NCBI GenBank assembly: GCA_022841375.1
Contig: JALHRQ010000001.1
Location: forward strand, 248,001-312,000
Direction: 5' to 3'
Origin: Burkholderiales bacterium
GTDB lineage: Bacteria > Pseudomonadota > Gammaproteobacteria > Burkholderiales > SG8-41
Length of the DNA stretch: 64,000 bases
Shown here: one piece after another, positions 9,040 through 17,885 of the stretch
Layout: the number at the start of each line of letters is the position of its first letter
Numbering within the stretch: position 1 is the first letter of the stretch
Program-made: the position numbers and the translations under genes
The notes under the pieces: generated by a model
The model's database searches: none
Told to the model about the DNA's origin: nothing
What the model saw: only the letters and a program-made list of their open reading frames with translations

Positions 9040-10416
9040 TCAGTGGCGCGGTGCGGCCACTTCTGAAATGAAGTCCTCATACTTGCCGCCGGCACTGCGC
9101 GGAATCTCCGTGCAATAGCTGAACGTCACCTCAAAACCGGCGGGCACAGAGGACAACAGCTGTCTGCGCAACCGTTGTTCCTGCGCCGCGTCCAGCGGCA
9201 CATCAACCACCAGCCGCGCTTCGATCCGGTCAAACGACTTCTGCACCAGCTGGTGCTGACGGATGCCGAGTTCGCGCGACAAGCCGCGCAAACCAAACGA
9301 CGGCCAGAATTGTTTGCCGTTCGCCAACAGCAGCATGTTGCGTGCGCGACCGAGAATGCGGGTGATCACCGGTAACCCCCTGCCGCAAGCGCAGGGCTCT
9401 CCGACCTCGGCCCGATCGCCGATCTCGTAACGGATCAGCGGCATCGCAAAATTATGCAGCGTGCTCACCACGATGCGGCCAATCTGCCCGGGTGCGCAGT
9501 TACGGCCTTCATCGTCGATGACCTCGACCAGCAGCGAATCCGCCATCACATGATAATGCGACGCCTGCGGACACTGCAGCGCGATGTAGCCGCATTCGTT
9601 CGAAGAATACATGTCGACCACCGGAATCCCCCAGGCCTCCCGGCACAGCTCGCGCAAATCGGCCGGCAGCGCCTCGCCGCGGGTGCGCGCTTCGCGTAAC
9701 CAGGGCATGCGGATGCCGTGCTCGATGCAATGCTGCGCCAGCGCCGCCAGATTGGTGGGATGGGACAGCAGATAGGCGGGTTGCTGGCGTTCGATCCAGC
9801 GGATCTGGGTCTCGATATCGCGGGCCACCGGCAGCGTTGATGCCGGGCCAGTGTGGATGATGCCCTCGGTTGCGGCGCCCCAGTTGTCAATTTCGTTTTC
9901 GCTGACGCCCTGCCGGATTGCCGAAAGTTTGGCGCCGAGATCACGCTGGTGCCAGACATGTTCGCGCAGCGTCAAGGCTTTCCAGATCAGGCCGTCGAAC
10001 GCGGTACGCAACACGCTGACCGGGGAACCGGTCGATCCCGAGGTATGGATCGCGCCAACCTGGCCGTGCTGCGGATACGGCGCGCTGCTTGTCAGTTCGG
10101 TGTAGTGGTCCTGCAGATGGCGCCGCGTCAGCAGCGGAAAACGCTGAAAGATTTCCCAGGTCAGGCCAGTGTGCGGCGTCCAGAATTCAGACAGCCGCTG
10201 GCGATAATAAGGAACGGTGTTGACGGCGTGCGCCAGTTCCAGCGAGAGCTGGCGCAACTGCAAAGCCTGCAATTCCTGCGGCACCAGCCACTGCGTACGC
10301 TCCAGCTGGAACACCAGCGCCAATACCTGCGTCGAAGCGGGTTGCGGCAACGTGGGCCACAGTACACCGGGTAAACAGCTTTCGATCCGCCAATCCGGAG
10401 CCGCAGAGGGGATCAC
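9040..10416 (-). CDS. PaaK-like adenylate-forming ligase, copy 2
   Basis: 458 residues with the same domain order as the ligase at 6717-8057: TSGSTGSPV nucleotide loop at about 125-133, YSSNECGYIAL at 270-280, STLHNFAMPLIRYEIGD in the hinge region, and CACGRGLPVITRILGRARNM before the C-terminal subdomain. The first copy's CPQC motif is CPQA here, so one possible metal-binding Cys is lost. It lies 31 bases downstream of the decarboxylase gene on the same strand. The gap holds TATAAAG-like sequence that may act as its own promoter. Reaction by family: ATP-dependent activation of a carboxylate to an acyl adenylate and thioester. Specificity unknown. Confidence 0.8.
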   Translation of the reverse strand: MIPSAAPDWRIESCLPGVLWPTLPQPASTQVLALVFQLERTQWLVPQELQALQLRQLSLELAHAVNTVPYYRQRLSEFWTPHTGLTWEIFQRFPLLTRRHLQDHYTELTSSAPYPQHGQVGAIHTSGSTGSPVSVLRTAFDGLIWKALTLREHVWHQRDLGAKLSAIRQGVSENEIDNWGAATEGIIHTGPASTLPVARDIETQIRWIERQQPAYLLSHPTNLAALAQHCIEHGIRMPWLREARTRGEALPADLRELCREAWGIPVVDMYSSNECGYIALQCPQASHYHVMADSLLVEVIDDEGRNCAPGQIGRIVVSTLHNFAMPLIRYEIGDRAEVGEPCACGRGLPVITRILGRARNMLLLANGKQFWPSFGLRGLSRELGIRQHQLVQKSFDRIEARLVVDVPLDAAQEQRLRRQLLSSVPAGFEVTFSYCTEIPRSAGGKYEDFISEVAAPRH

Positions 10417-10447
10417 AAATATTACTTTATAATCAAATACTTGCGAA

Positions 10448-12700
10448 CTACTGAACGTCGATCACGCAATCGACGAAATAACGCAACTCGCCGCTGCTGG
10501 CATCGGACACCAGCCCGTGGATATCGGTGTCGAAACCCGGAAACTGCTGATTGAAAGACTGTGCAAACTGCAGATAACGCACGATCGTTTTGTTGAAACG
10601 TTCACCCGGGATCAGCAGCGGAATGCCCGGCGGATAAGGAGTCAGCAGCACGCTGGCCACCCGCCCTTCCAGCTTGTCGATTTCGACGCGTTCAATCTTG
10701 CGATGCGCCATGCGCGCCCAGGCCTCACCCGGCGGCATCGCCGGCTGCATGTCCGATAGATACATCTCGGTGGTCAGCCGCGCGATGTCATTGGCCTTGT
10801 AAACGCCGTGAATCTGTTCGCACAAATCCTTCAAACCGATTTTTTCATACCGCGGATGCGCGGTCAGGAACTCCGGCAACACGCGCCACAGCGGCTGGTT
10901 GTTGTCGTAATCATCCTTGAACTGCTGCAACTCGGTGACCATGGTGTTCCAGCGGCCCTTGGTGATGCCGATGGTGAACATGATGAAAAAGGAATACAGG
11001 CCGGTTTTTTCGACAATGATGCCGTGTTCGGCCAGATACTTGGTCACCACCGCCGCGGGGATGCCGGTCTTGGCGAATTTGCCGGTCACGTCCAGACCCG
11101 GGGTGATCACCGTGGCCTTGATCGGATCAAGCATATTGAAGTTCGGCGCAAGATTGCCGAAGCCGTGCCAGCGCTCCGACGGCCGCAGCATCCAGTCGTC
11201 GCGGTTGCCCACACCCTCGTCCGACAGCCGTTCCGGCCCCCACACCTTGAACCACCAGTCCTTGCCGAACTCGGCGTCGACCTTGCGCATGGCACGGCGG
11301 AAATCCAGCGCCTCCATGATCGACTCTTCGACCAGCGCAGGGCCGCCCGGCGGCTCCATCATTGCCGCGGCGACGTCGCACGATGCGATGATCGCGTACT
11401 GCGGCGAAGTCGAGGTGTGCATCAGATAGGCCTCGTTGAAAGTGTCGTAGTCAAGTTTGCGCGTCTCGCTGTCCTGCACCAGGATCTGCGAAGCCTGCGA
11501 CAGACCCGCCAGCAGCTTGTGCGTCGACTGCGTCGAAAACACCACCGACTCCTTGGTCCGTGGCCTACCCAGACCGATGGCATGCATGCCGTGGTAGAAC
11601 TTGTGGAAGGTCGCGTGCGGCAGCCAGGCTTCGTCGAAATGCAGCGTGTCGATCTTGCCGTCGAGCATCTCCTTGATGATATCGACGTTGTAGAGAATGC
11701 CGTCGTAGGTGCTTTGCGTAATCGTCAGGATGCGCGGCTTGGACTTCGACAGCGATTTGGCGGCGAAGGGATTGGCCTTGATTTTTTTCTCGATGTTCTC
11801 CCAGCGGAATTCTTCCAGCGGGATCGGGCCGATGATGCCGAAATGGTTGCGCGTCGGCATCAGGAACACCGGCACCGCGCCGGTCATGGTGATCGCGTGC
11901 AGGATCGACACATGGCAGTTGCGGTCGACGATCACCACGTCGCCCGGCGCCACAGTCGAGTGCCACACCATCTTGTTCGAAGTCGAGGTGCCGTTGGTAA
12001 CGAAGAACAGGTGGTCGCAGTTGAAAATGCGCGCGGCATTGCGCTCGGAAGCCGCCACCGGCCCCGAGTGATCGAGCAGCTGGCCTAATTCATCGACGGC
12101 GTTGCAGACGTCGGCGCGCAGCAGATTCTCGCCGAAGAACTGGTGAAACATCTGTCCCACCGGGCTTTTCAGGAACGCGACACCGCCGGAATGCCCGGGG
12201 CAGTGCCACGAATACGAGCCGTCCTGCGCGTAATGCGTCAGCGCGCGGAAAAAAGGCGGTGCCAGGCTGTCTAGATAGGACTTGGATTCGCGCACGATAT
12301 AACGCGCGACGAATTCCGGCGTGTCCTCGAACATGTGAATGAAACCGTGCAGTTCGCGGAGCACGTCGTTGGGGATGTGGCGCGAGGTCTGGGTCTCGCC
12401 ATAGAGAAAGATCGGAATGTCGGCGTTGCGGAAACGGATGGCCTTGACGAAGGTACGCAGTTCGCCGATGGTGGACTCCAGCTCGCTCGGAGAAAAGTCG
12501 TCATCATCGACCGACAGGATAAATGCAGAGGCGCGCGACTGCTGCTGCGCAAACGATGACAGGTCGCCGTAACTGGTGACGCCGAGCACTTCCAGCCCCT
12601 CCTCCTCCAACGCCTTGGCCAGCGCGCGGATGCCGAGGCCGCTGGTATTCTCCGAGCGGAAGTCTTCGTCGATGATGATGACCGGAAAACGGAAGCGCAT
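10448..12700 (-). CDS. Orn/Lys/Arg decarboxylase (PLP-dependent, probably arginine decarboxylase type)
   Basis: 750 residues, the usual length of AdiA/CadA/SpeF-type enzymes. The N-terminal response-regulator-like wing domain occupies about 1-130 (VIIIDEDF, ILSVDDDDF). The PLP-binding core has HCPGHSGG (166-173), TNGTSTSNK (235-243), FDEAW (355-359) and the Schiff-base lysine in STHKLLAGL (K395). The family decarboxylates a basic amino acid to the polyamine or diamine, for acid resistance or polyamine synthesis. Betaproteobacterial members are often annotated as arginine decarboxylases, but by eye I cannot separate arginine from lysine or ornithine specificity. The start ATG at 12700 has CAGAGG upstream. 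It follows the mrp gene after 203 bases, so it may be transcribed separately. Confidence 0.85.
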   Translation of the reverse strand: MRFRFPVIIIDEDFRSENTSGLGIRALAKALEEEGLEVLGVTSYGDLSSFAQQQSRASAFILSVDDDDFSPSELESTIGELRTFVKAIRFRNADIPIFLYGETQTSRHIPNDVLRELHGFIHMFEDTPEFVARYIVRESKSYLDSLAPPFFRALTHYAQDGSYSWHCPGHSGGVAFLKSPVGQMFHQFFGENLLRADVCNAVDELGQLLDHSGPVAASERNAARIFNCDHLFFVTNGTSTSNKMVWHSTVAPGDVVIVDRNCHVSILHAITMTGAVPVFLMPTRNHFGIIGPIPLEEFRWENIEKKIKANPFAAKSLSKSKPRILTITQSTYDGILYNVDIIKEMLDGKIDTLHFDEAWLPHATFHKFYHGMHAIGLGRPRTKESVVFSTQSTHKLLAGLSQASQILVQDSETRKLDYDTFNEAYLMHTSTSPQYAIIASCDVAAAMMEPPGGPALVEESIMEALDFRRAMRKVDAEFGKDWWFKVWGPERLSDEGVGNRDDWMLRPSERWHGFGNLAPNFNMLDPIKATVITPGLDVTGKFAKTGIPAAVVTKYLAEHGIIVEKTGLYSFFIMFTIGITKGRWNTMVTELQQFKDDYDNNQPLWRVLPEFLTAHPRYEKIGLKDLCEQIHGVYKANDIARLTTEMYLSDMQPAMPPGEAWARMAHRKIERVEIDKLEGRVASVLLTPYPPGIPLLIPGERFNKTIVRYLQFAQSFNQQFPGFDTDIHGLVSDASSGELRYFVDCVIDVQ

Positions 12701-12903
12701 GATGCCTCTGCTGGAGTAGGTGGGTGTCGGAAAACTATTGGAGGATGTGCTGACAGCGCAGTAGCGTCATGCACACGATCAAACGCCGCGCCGTCACAGG
12801 CGGCTGCGCGCCGTAACGGCGCATCGGGCGGTAATCGCGGAATTCAGCACGCCGCTATCTTAGCGCCGAATCCCGCGGCTTCGAAAGGATTTCCCCGCCC
12901 GGA

Positions 12904-13992
12904 CTATGTGTTTTTTACAACGATTTTCGGGAACGCCGCCGAGTGGTCCTGCTGCTTCTCGGCGATCTTCACCGCCACACGGCGGGCGATCTGGCGGTAG
13001 ATCTCGGAAACCCGGCCGTCGGGGTCGCTGACCACGGTCGGCTTGCCGGAGTCGGCATGCTGGCGGATGTGGATGTCCAGCGGCAGCGAGCCAAGCATTT
13101 CGACGTTATAGTCGGTGCCCATGCGATTGCCGCCGCCTTCGCCGAAGATGTGTTCTTCGTGGCCGCACTTGCTGCAGATATGCAGCGACATGTTCTCGAC
13201 AATGCCGAGAATGGGAATACCCACCTTCTCGAACATCTTCAGGCCCTTGCGCGCATCGATCAGTGCGATGTCCTGCGGCGTGGTGACAATCACCGCACCG
13301 GTCACCGGAACGCGCTGCGCCAGCGTCAGCTGGATGTCGCCGGTGCCCGGCGGCAGGTCGACGACGAGGTAATCGACGTCATGCCATTTGGTTTCATTGA
13401 GCAACTGCTCCAGTGCCTGGGTGACCATCGGACCACGCCACACCATCGGCGTTTCGGTGTCGATCAGAAAGCCGATCGACATCGCCTGCAGACCGTGGCC
13501 TTCCATCGGCTCCAGCGACTTGCCGTCCTTGGATTCCGGCCGTCCGGAAATGCCCAGCATCATCGGCTGCGACGGGCCGTAGATGTCGGCATCGAGCACG
13601 CCGACAGTGGCGCCTTCAGCAGCCAGCGCCAGCGCGAGATTGACAGCGGTGGTGCTTTTGCCGACGCCGCCCTTGCCCGACGCAACCGCGATGATGTTCT
13701 TCACCCCCGGAATCAGCTTCACGCCGCGTTGCACCGCATGAGACACGATTTTGATCGTCACATTGACTAACACGCTGCCCACGCCGGGCAGCATTTTCAG
13801 TTTGGCGGCGATTTCCTTGCGAATCGGTTCGACCTGGCTTTTCGCCGGATAACCTAACAGGATATCGACGGACACGTTGTTGCCGTCAATCTTGATGTTC
13901 TTCGCCGATTTGCTGGTGACGTAGTCGGTTTTGGTATTGGGATCGACGAGCTGCTTCAGCGCGCTCTGTACGTCCTGTTCGGTGATGGCCAT
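12904..13992 (-). CDS. apbC: Mrp/ApbC (NBP35-like) iron-sulfur cluster carrier ATPase
   Basis: 362 residues from MAITEQDVQ; a longer open frame from 14061 exists, but the family begins at this point. An MIP18/DUF59-type domain (about 5-85) precedes the deviant Walker A P-loop ASGKGGVGKST (about 104-114), LDADIYGPSQP, VDLPPGTGD and the conserved CxxC in ICSKCGHEE (C273 and C276) that holds a bridging [4Fe-4S] cluster between subunits. The protein binds and transfers Fe-S clusters to apoproteins in the cytoplasm. It is divergent from metG, an arrangement widespread in proteobacteria, with a 211-base shared intergenic region. Confidence 0.92.
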   Translation of the reverse strand: MAITEQDVQSALKQLVDPNTKTDYVTSKSAKNIKIDGNNVSVDILLGYPAKSQVEPIRKEIAAKLKMLPGVGSVLVNVTIKIVSHAVQRGVKLIPGVKNIIAVASGKGGVGKSTTAVNLALALAAEGATVGVLDADIYGPSQPMMLGISGRPESKDGKSLEPMEGHGLQAMSIGFLIDTETPMVWRGPMVTQALEQLLNETKWHDVDYLVVDLPPGTGDIQLTLAQRVPVTGAVIVTTPQDIALIDARKGLKMFEKVGIPILGIVENMSLHICSKCGHEEHIFGEGGGNRMGTDYNVEMLGSLPLDIHIRQHADSGKPTVVSDPDGRVSEIYRQIARRVAVKIAEKQQDHSAAFPKIVVKNT

Positions 13993-14150
13993 GATTCGGG
14001 TTCCATTTGATTGCTTTGGTGAGGCGCGATTGTATCGGCATACCCCTGCCTCACCAACCACAACCCCATGTCGGAAAAGGTTTTTTCGTCCAAGGCGGCC
14101 GGCCGCACAGAACCGTGACCGATGCCCTGGGTAAGCAGCGAAAGTTTGTT

Positions 14151-14158
14151 GTTATAAT
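14151..14158 (+). promoter_or_regulatory. Probable extended -10 promoter of metG
   Basis: The sequence contains TATAAT at 14153-14158, preceded by TGT, a TGn extended -10. It lies 45 bases before the metG start. No good -35 is visible, which is acceptable for an extended -10. Confidence 0.5.
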
Positions 14159-14203
14159 TCAATCCTTTAGCTTCACCCATCTGACTTTCACCCGACTGCA
14201 TCC

Positions 14204-16318
14204 ATGCCTCGTCGCCGCATCCTCGTCACCTCCGCGCTGCCCTATGCCAATGGCGCCATTCATTTGGGCCATCTGGTCGAGTACATCCAGACCGACATCT
14301 GGGTGCGTTTCCAACGGATGCAGGGCCACGAGGTGCATTACGTCGGTGCCGACGACACCCACGGCACGCCGGTGATGCTGCGCGCCGAATCCGAAGGCCT
14401 GACGCCGGAACAGTTGATCGAACGGGTGTGGAAGGAACACGACCGCGACTTCAAGAATTTCTCGGTCGGCTTCGACAATTATTATTCGACGCACTCGCCG
14501 GAAAACCGCGCGCTGTGCGAGGAAATCTACGGCAAGCTCGAACAAAGCGGACTGATCACCAAACGCCCGGTCGAACAGTTCTACGACCCGGTCAAGGCGA
14601 TGTTCCTGCCCGACCGCTTCATCAAGGGCGAATGCCCGAAGTGCGGCGCGAAGGACCAGTACGGCGATTCCTGCGAAGTCTGCGGCGCCACCTACAGCCC
14701 GACCGAACTGAAAAATCCCTATTCGACAGTGTCCGGCGCGGAACCGGTGCGCAAATCATCGGAGCACCACTTTTTCAAATTATCCGACCCGCGCTGCGAA
14801 GGTTTCCTGCGCCGTTACACCCAGGGCGAAGGCCATCTGCAGTCCGAAGCCGCCAACAAGATGAAGGAATGGCTGGGCGAGGCCGGTGAAGGCAAGCTGT
14901 CGGACTGGGACATCTCCCGCGACGCCCCCTACTTCGGCTTCCCGATTCCCGGAACCGACGAGAAAAAGTTCTTTTATGTCTGGCTCGACGCCCCGGTCGG
15001 CTACTTCGCCAGTTTCACCCACCATGTACGCAGCAAAAAACTGGGCGAGCACCTGCTGCAGGATTTCCTGCGCCCCGGCAGCCACACCGAAATGGTGCAT
15101 TTCATCGGCAAGGACATTCTCTACTTCCACGCGCTGTTCTGGCCGGCGATGCTCGAACACGCCGGCTTCCGCACGCCGAGCAAGGTGTTCGCCCACGGCT
15201 TCCTGACGGTCAACGGCGAAAAGATGTCGAAGTCTCGCGGTACCTTCATTACCGCCAACAGTTTCATTGAGCAGGGGTTGAATCCGGAATGGCTGCGCTA
15301 TTACTACGCTGCAAAACTGGGGCCGACGATGGAAGACATCGACCTCAACCTTGATGATTTCGTGGCAAGGGTCAATAGCGACTTGGTGGGTAAGTTCATC
15401 AACATCCTGAGCCGAGCCAGCGGATTTGTAGTCAAGCACTTCGATGGACAGCTGCTGGAGCCTACGCCGGACATGCAAGGCAAAGAAGTAAGCTGGCCCG
15501 CAACCTTCCGAGCAATTGCCGCGGCAGAAGAGGCGAAAGAGGCTTACGAAGGACGCGAATACGGAAAGGCCATGCGCGCCATCATGCGGCACGCCGACCG
15601 TATCAATGAGCTTTTCGATGCCGCAAAACCCTGGGAACTCGCAAAGAAGAATGATGCGGAATCTCGCAACCTTCTCCATACGGTATGCAGCGACTGCATT
15701 TCCGGATTCAAGGTTTTAACTTATGCATTAGCACCAATCTTGCCCGTCACGTCAGAGCGAATCGCCAAGCTACTGAATTTGCCACTCCCATTAAAGTGGG
15801 TAAATATTGATCTTCCGTGCAAAAAAACTCTTCCTTACGAACACCTGATGACCCGAGTCGACGCTAAACAAATTACTGCGCTGACCGAAGTCAACAAGGA
15901 AAGCCTCAAACCCGCCGCACCCGCGCCGCATTCGCAGCAGCGCCATGCCCAGCACCAGGAGAACGCCGTGGAAGCCGCAACCGAACCAGCAACCATCTCG
16001 ATCGACGATTTCACCAAGATCGACCTGCGCATCGCGCGCATCGCCAACGCCGAACACGTCGAAGGCGCCGACAAGCTGCTGAAGCTGACGCTGGACGTCG
16101 GCGAACTCGGCACCAAACAGGTGTTCGCCGGCATCAAATCGGCCTACGACCCGGCGACGCTGGTCGGCCGGCTGACGGTGGTGGTCGCCAATCTCGCGCC
16201 GCGCAAGATGAAATTCGGTATGTCCGAAGGCATGGTGCTCGCCGCCAGCGGCGACGCGCCCGGCCTGTTCATCCTGTCCCCGGATTCCGGCGCCCAGCCG
16301 GGCATGCGCGTCAAATAA
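14204..16318 (+). CDS. metG: Methionyl-tRNA synthetase
   Basis: 704 residues. It charges tRNA-Met with methionine in the cytoplasm. The class I signature HLGH is at residues 20-23 and KMSKS at 340-344. A zinc knuckle with CPKC and CEVC lies at about 146-164, and an EMAP/Trbp111-like C-terminal tRNA-binding domain covers about 605-704 ([14 protein letters not shown]). The order and length match the dimeric two-part bacterial MetG. The middle segment, about 15290-15890 (anticodon-binding domain and linker), has clearly lower GC (about 40-47 percent in 60-base blocks at 15661-15840) and different codon choice from both flanks, suggesting a recombination patch. Confidence 0.95.
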   Translation: MPRRRILVTSALPYANGAIHLGHLVEYIQTDIWVRFQRMQGHEVHYVGADDTHGTPVMLRAESEGLTPEQLIERVWKEHDRDFKNFSVGFDNYYSTHSPENRALCEEIYGKLEQSGLITKRPVEQFYDPVKAMFLPDRFIKGECPKCGAKDQYGDSCEVCGATYSPTELKNPYSTVSGAEPVRKSSEHHFFKLSDPRCEGFLRRYTQGEGHLQSEAANKMKEWLGEAGEGKLSDWDISRDAPYFGFPIPGTDEKKFFYVWLDAPVGYFASFTHHVRSKKLGEHLLQDFLRPGSHTEMVHFIGKDILYFHALFWPAMLEHAGFRTPSKVFAHGFLTVNGEKMSKSRGTFITANSFIEQGLNPEWLRYYYAAKLGPTMEDIDLNLDDFVARVNSDLVGKFINILSRASGFVVKHFDGQLLEPTPDMQGKEVSWPATFRAIAAAEEAKEAYEGREYGKAMRAIMRHADRINELFDAAKPWELAKKNDAESRNLLHTVCSDCISGFKVLTYALAPILPVTSERIAKLLNLPLPLKWVNIDLPCKKTLPYEHLMTRVDAKQITALTEVNKESLKPAAPAPHSQQRHAQHQENAVEAATEPATISIDDFTKIDLRIARIANAEHVEGADKLLKLTLDVGELGTKQVFAGIKSAYDPATLVGRLTVVVANLAPRKMKFGMSEGMVLAASGDAPGLFILSPDSGAQPGMRVK

Positions 16319-16343
16319 CCGGTCAGCCAGCCCCGCACACACC

Positions 16344-17438
16344 ATGAGCGGCAACCGCAACTTCCTCTGCACCGTCGTTTTCATCGACATCGTCGAGTTT
16401 TCGAAAAAGCCGGTGGCGGAACAGATGCGGATCAAGGACCAACTCAACCATCTGCTCGCGGGCGCGTTGCGCGAGGTGCCGGTCAAAGACCGCATCATTC
16501 TCGACACCGGCGACGGCGCCGCGGTCAGTTTCCTCGGCGACCCCGAGGATGGCCTGTTTCTCGGCCTCGCGCTGCGCGATGCGCTGGCCGCCGGCAACAC
16601 GCTGCAATTGCGCACAGGCATCAACCTCGGCCCCGTGCGTCTGGTCAAGGACATCAACAACCAGCCCAACATCATCGGCGACGGCATCAACGTCGCGCAG
16701 CGGGTGATGGGCTTTGCCGCGGTCAACCAGGTGCTGGCGTCGCGCTCCTACCACGAAGTCATCGCCGCGCTGTCAGCGGAACACGCGCAGCTGTTCACCT
16801 TCGAAGGCGCGCGCACCGACAAACATGTGCGCGAACACGAAATTTATGCACTGGGCACCGCGCCTGCTCCGCAGCGTGCGCCGCGGGAAAAAGCCGCACA
16901 TGCCGCGGCCTTTGAAAAACTCGGCAGCACCGCGTCGACCGCGCGCACCGGCGTGATGCGCCGGCCGCTGCTGGCCACGGCATTGGCGGTGGCGCTGATC
17001 CTCGGCACCGCCATCGCGCTGCGCCTGACCTTGCGCGCACCGGCGGATATGCCGGCTGAAATGACTGAAAACTACGCGCCGCGCGCCAAACGCACGACAC
17101 CGGATCCCGACGTCAAAAGCGCGGCCGTTAAAACAAAACCCGAAGCGAAAACCGAGACACCGCCAGCCACCAAGTCTGTCCGCAAAACCGAAACCCGGGC
17201 GCCAACTACCGAACCCGCGGCCAATGCGACCACCGGCACCGTGCGATTGAACGTGCTGCCCTGGGGGGAAGTCTATATCGATGAACGCAAATACGGCGTG
17301 GCGCCGCCGTTGCGCGACGTCGCACTGAAGCCCGGATCGCACCGCATCGAGATCCGCAATCCCGGCTTCGCGTCCTACGTGCAACTGGTCGACGTCAAGG
17401 CCGGCGAAGAGATTAGAATCCGGCATCAGTTCCGATGA
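16344..17438 (+). CDS. Class III nucleotide cyclase-domain protein with transmembrane helix and PEGA domain
   Basis: 364 residues. An N-terminal cyclase homology domain (about 6-165) has the metal-binding aspartates D15 in FIDIVEFS and D57 in DTGDGAAVSF, and GDGINVAQRV carrying the Asn/Arg pair used in catalysis, so activity is possible. A charged linker leads to a hydrophobic helix at about 213-233, then a Pro/Lys/Thr-rich stretch and a PEGA domain at about 297-364 (VLPWGEVYIDERKYG, LKPGSHRIEI), a module usually outside the membrane. It is the first gene of a three-gene run with a TPR lipoprotein (ATGA overlap) and a Ser/Thr kinase. Inference: a membrane sensor joining envelope state to cyclic-nucleotide or kinase signalling. 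Whether it makes cAMP, cGMP or nothing cannot be told here. Confidence 0.8.
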   Translation: MSGNRNFLCTVVFIDIVEFSKKPVAEQMRIKDQLNHLLAGALREVPVKDRIILDTGDGAAVSFLGDPEDGLFLGLALRDALAAGNTLQLRTGINLGPVRLVKDINNQPNIIGDGINVAQRVMGFAAVNQVLASRSYHEVIAALSAEHAQLFTFEGARTDKHVREHEIYALGTAPAPQRAPREKAAHAAAFEKLGSTASTARTGVMRRPLLATALAVALILGTAIALRLTLRAPADMPAEMTENYAPRAKRTTPDPDVKSAAVKTKPEAKTETPPATKSVRKTETRAPTTEPAANATTGTVRLNVLPWGEVYIDERKYGVAPPLRDVALKPGSHRIEIRNPGFASYVQLVDVKAGEEIRIRHQFR

Positions 17439-17872
17439 GATACGCCATGCGCCTATTTGCCCTGCTGCTGCTGATCCTGCCCCTGCTGACCGGCTGTGAA
17501 GCCGTGCAAAAGGGCATGAAGGATATTTCGGACTCGCTCGACTTCGACAAGGAGCGCGCCAAGTCCCAGGAAGCCGCGCTACCGAGCGCCGAAGCGCGCC
17601 TCAAAACCGGCATCACGCAGTATGAGGAAGGCAACTACGCCCAGGCCCAACGCACGCTGCAGTCGGCGCTGGTCAATGGACTGGTTTCGCGCACCGACCA
17701 GGCGCGGGCCTACAAATACCTCGCCTTCATCTATTGCGTCACCGATCGCGTCCCGCAATGCCGGCAGGAATTCGGCAATGCGATTACGGCAGATCCTAAA
17801 TTCACGCTCACTGCTGCCGAAGCGGGACACCCGACCTGGGGACCGGTGTACCGCAGCGTGCGCGGACGCTGA
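17435..17872 (+). CDS. Small TPR-like lipoprotein
   Basis: 145 residues. The start ATG overlaps the stop of the upstream cyclase gene (ATGA), implying translational coupling; a second in-frame ATG lies four codons on. A type II signal peptide with lipobox LLTGC puts the lipidated cysteine at about residue 21. The rest forms helical TPR-like repeats (KTGITQYEEGNYAQAQRTLQ; ARAYKYLAFIYCVTD). It ends 13 bases before the kinase gene. Lipoproteins of this kind act as scaffolds. Here it may link the PEGA-domain cyclase and the kinase at the envelope, but that is inference from gene order only. Confidence 0.75.
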   Translation: MRYAMRLFALLLLILPLLTGCEAVQKGMKDISDSLDFDKERAKSQEAALPSAEARLKTGITQYEEGNYAQAQRTLQSALVNGLVSRTDQARAYKYLAFIYCVTDRVPQCRQEFGNAITADPKFTLTAAEAGHPTWGPVYRSVRGR

Positions 17873-17885
17873 AAACCGCACGACC

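Noticed and set aside
13956-14201. 81-codon minus-strand frame upstream of apbC
   Set aside because: It covers the shared promoter region and overlaps the apbC start; no ribosome-binding site and no recognisable family.
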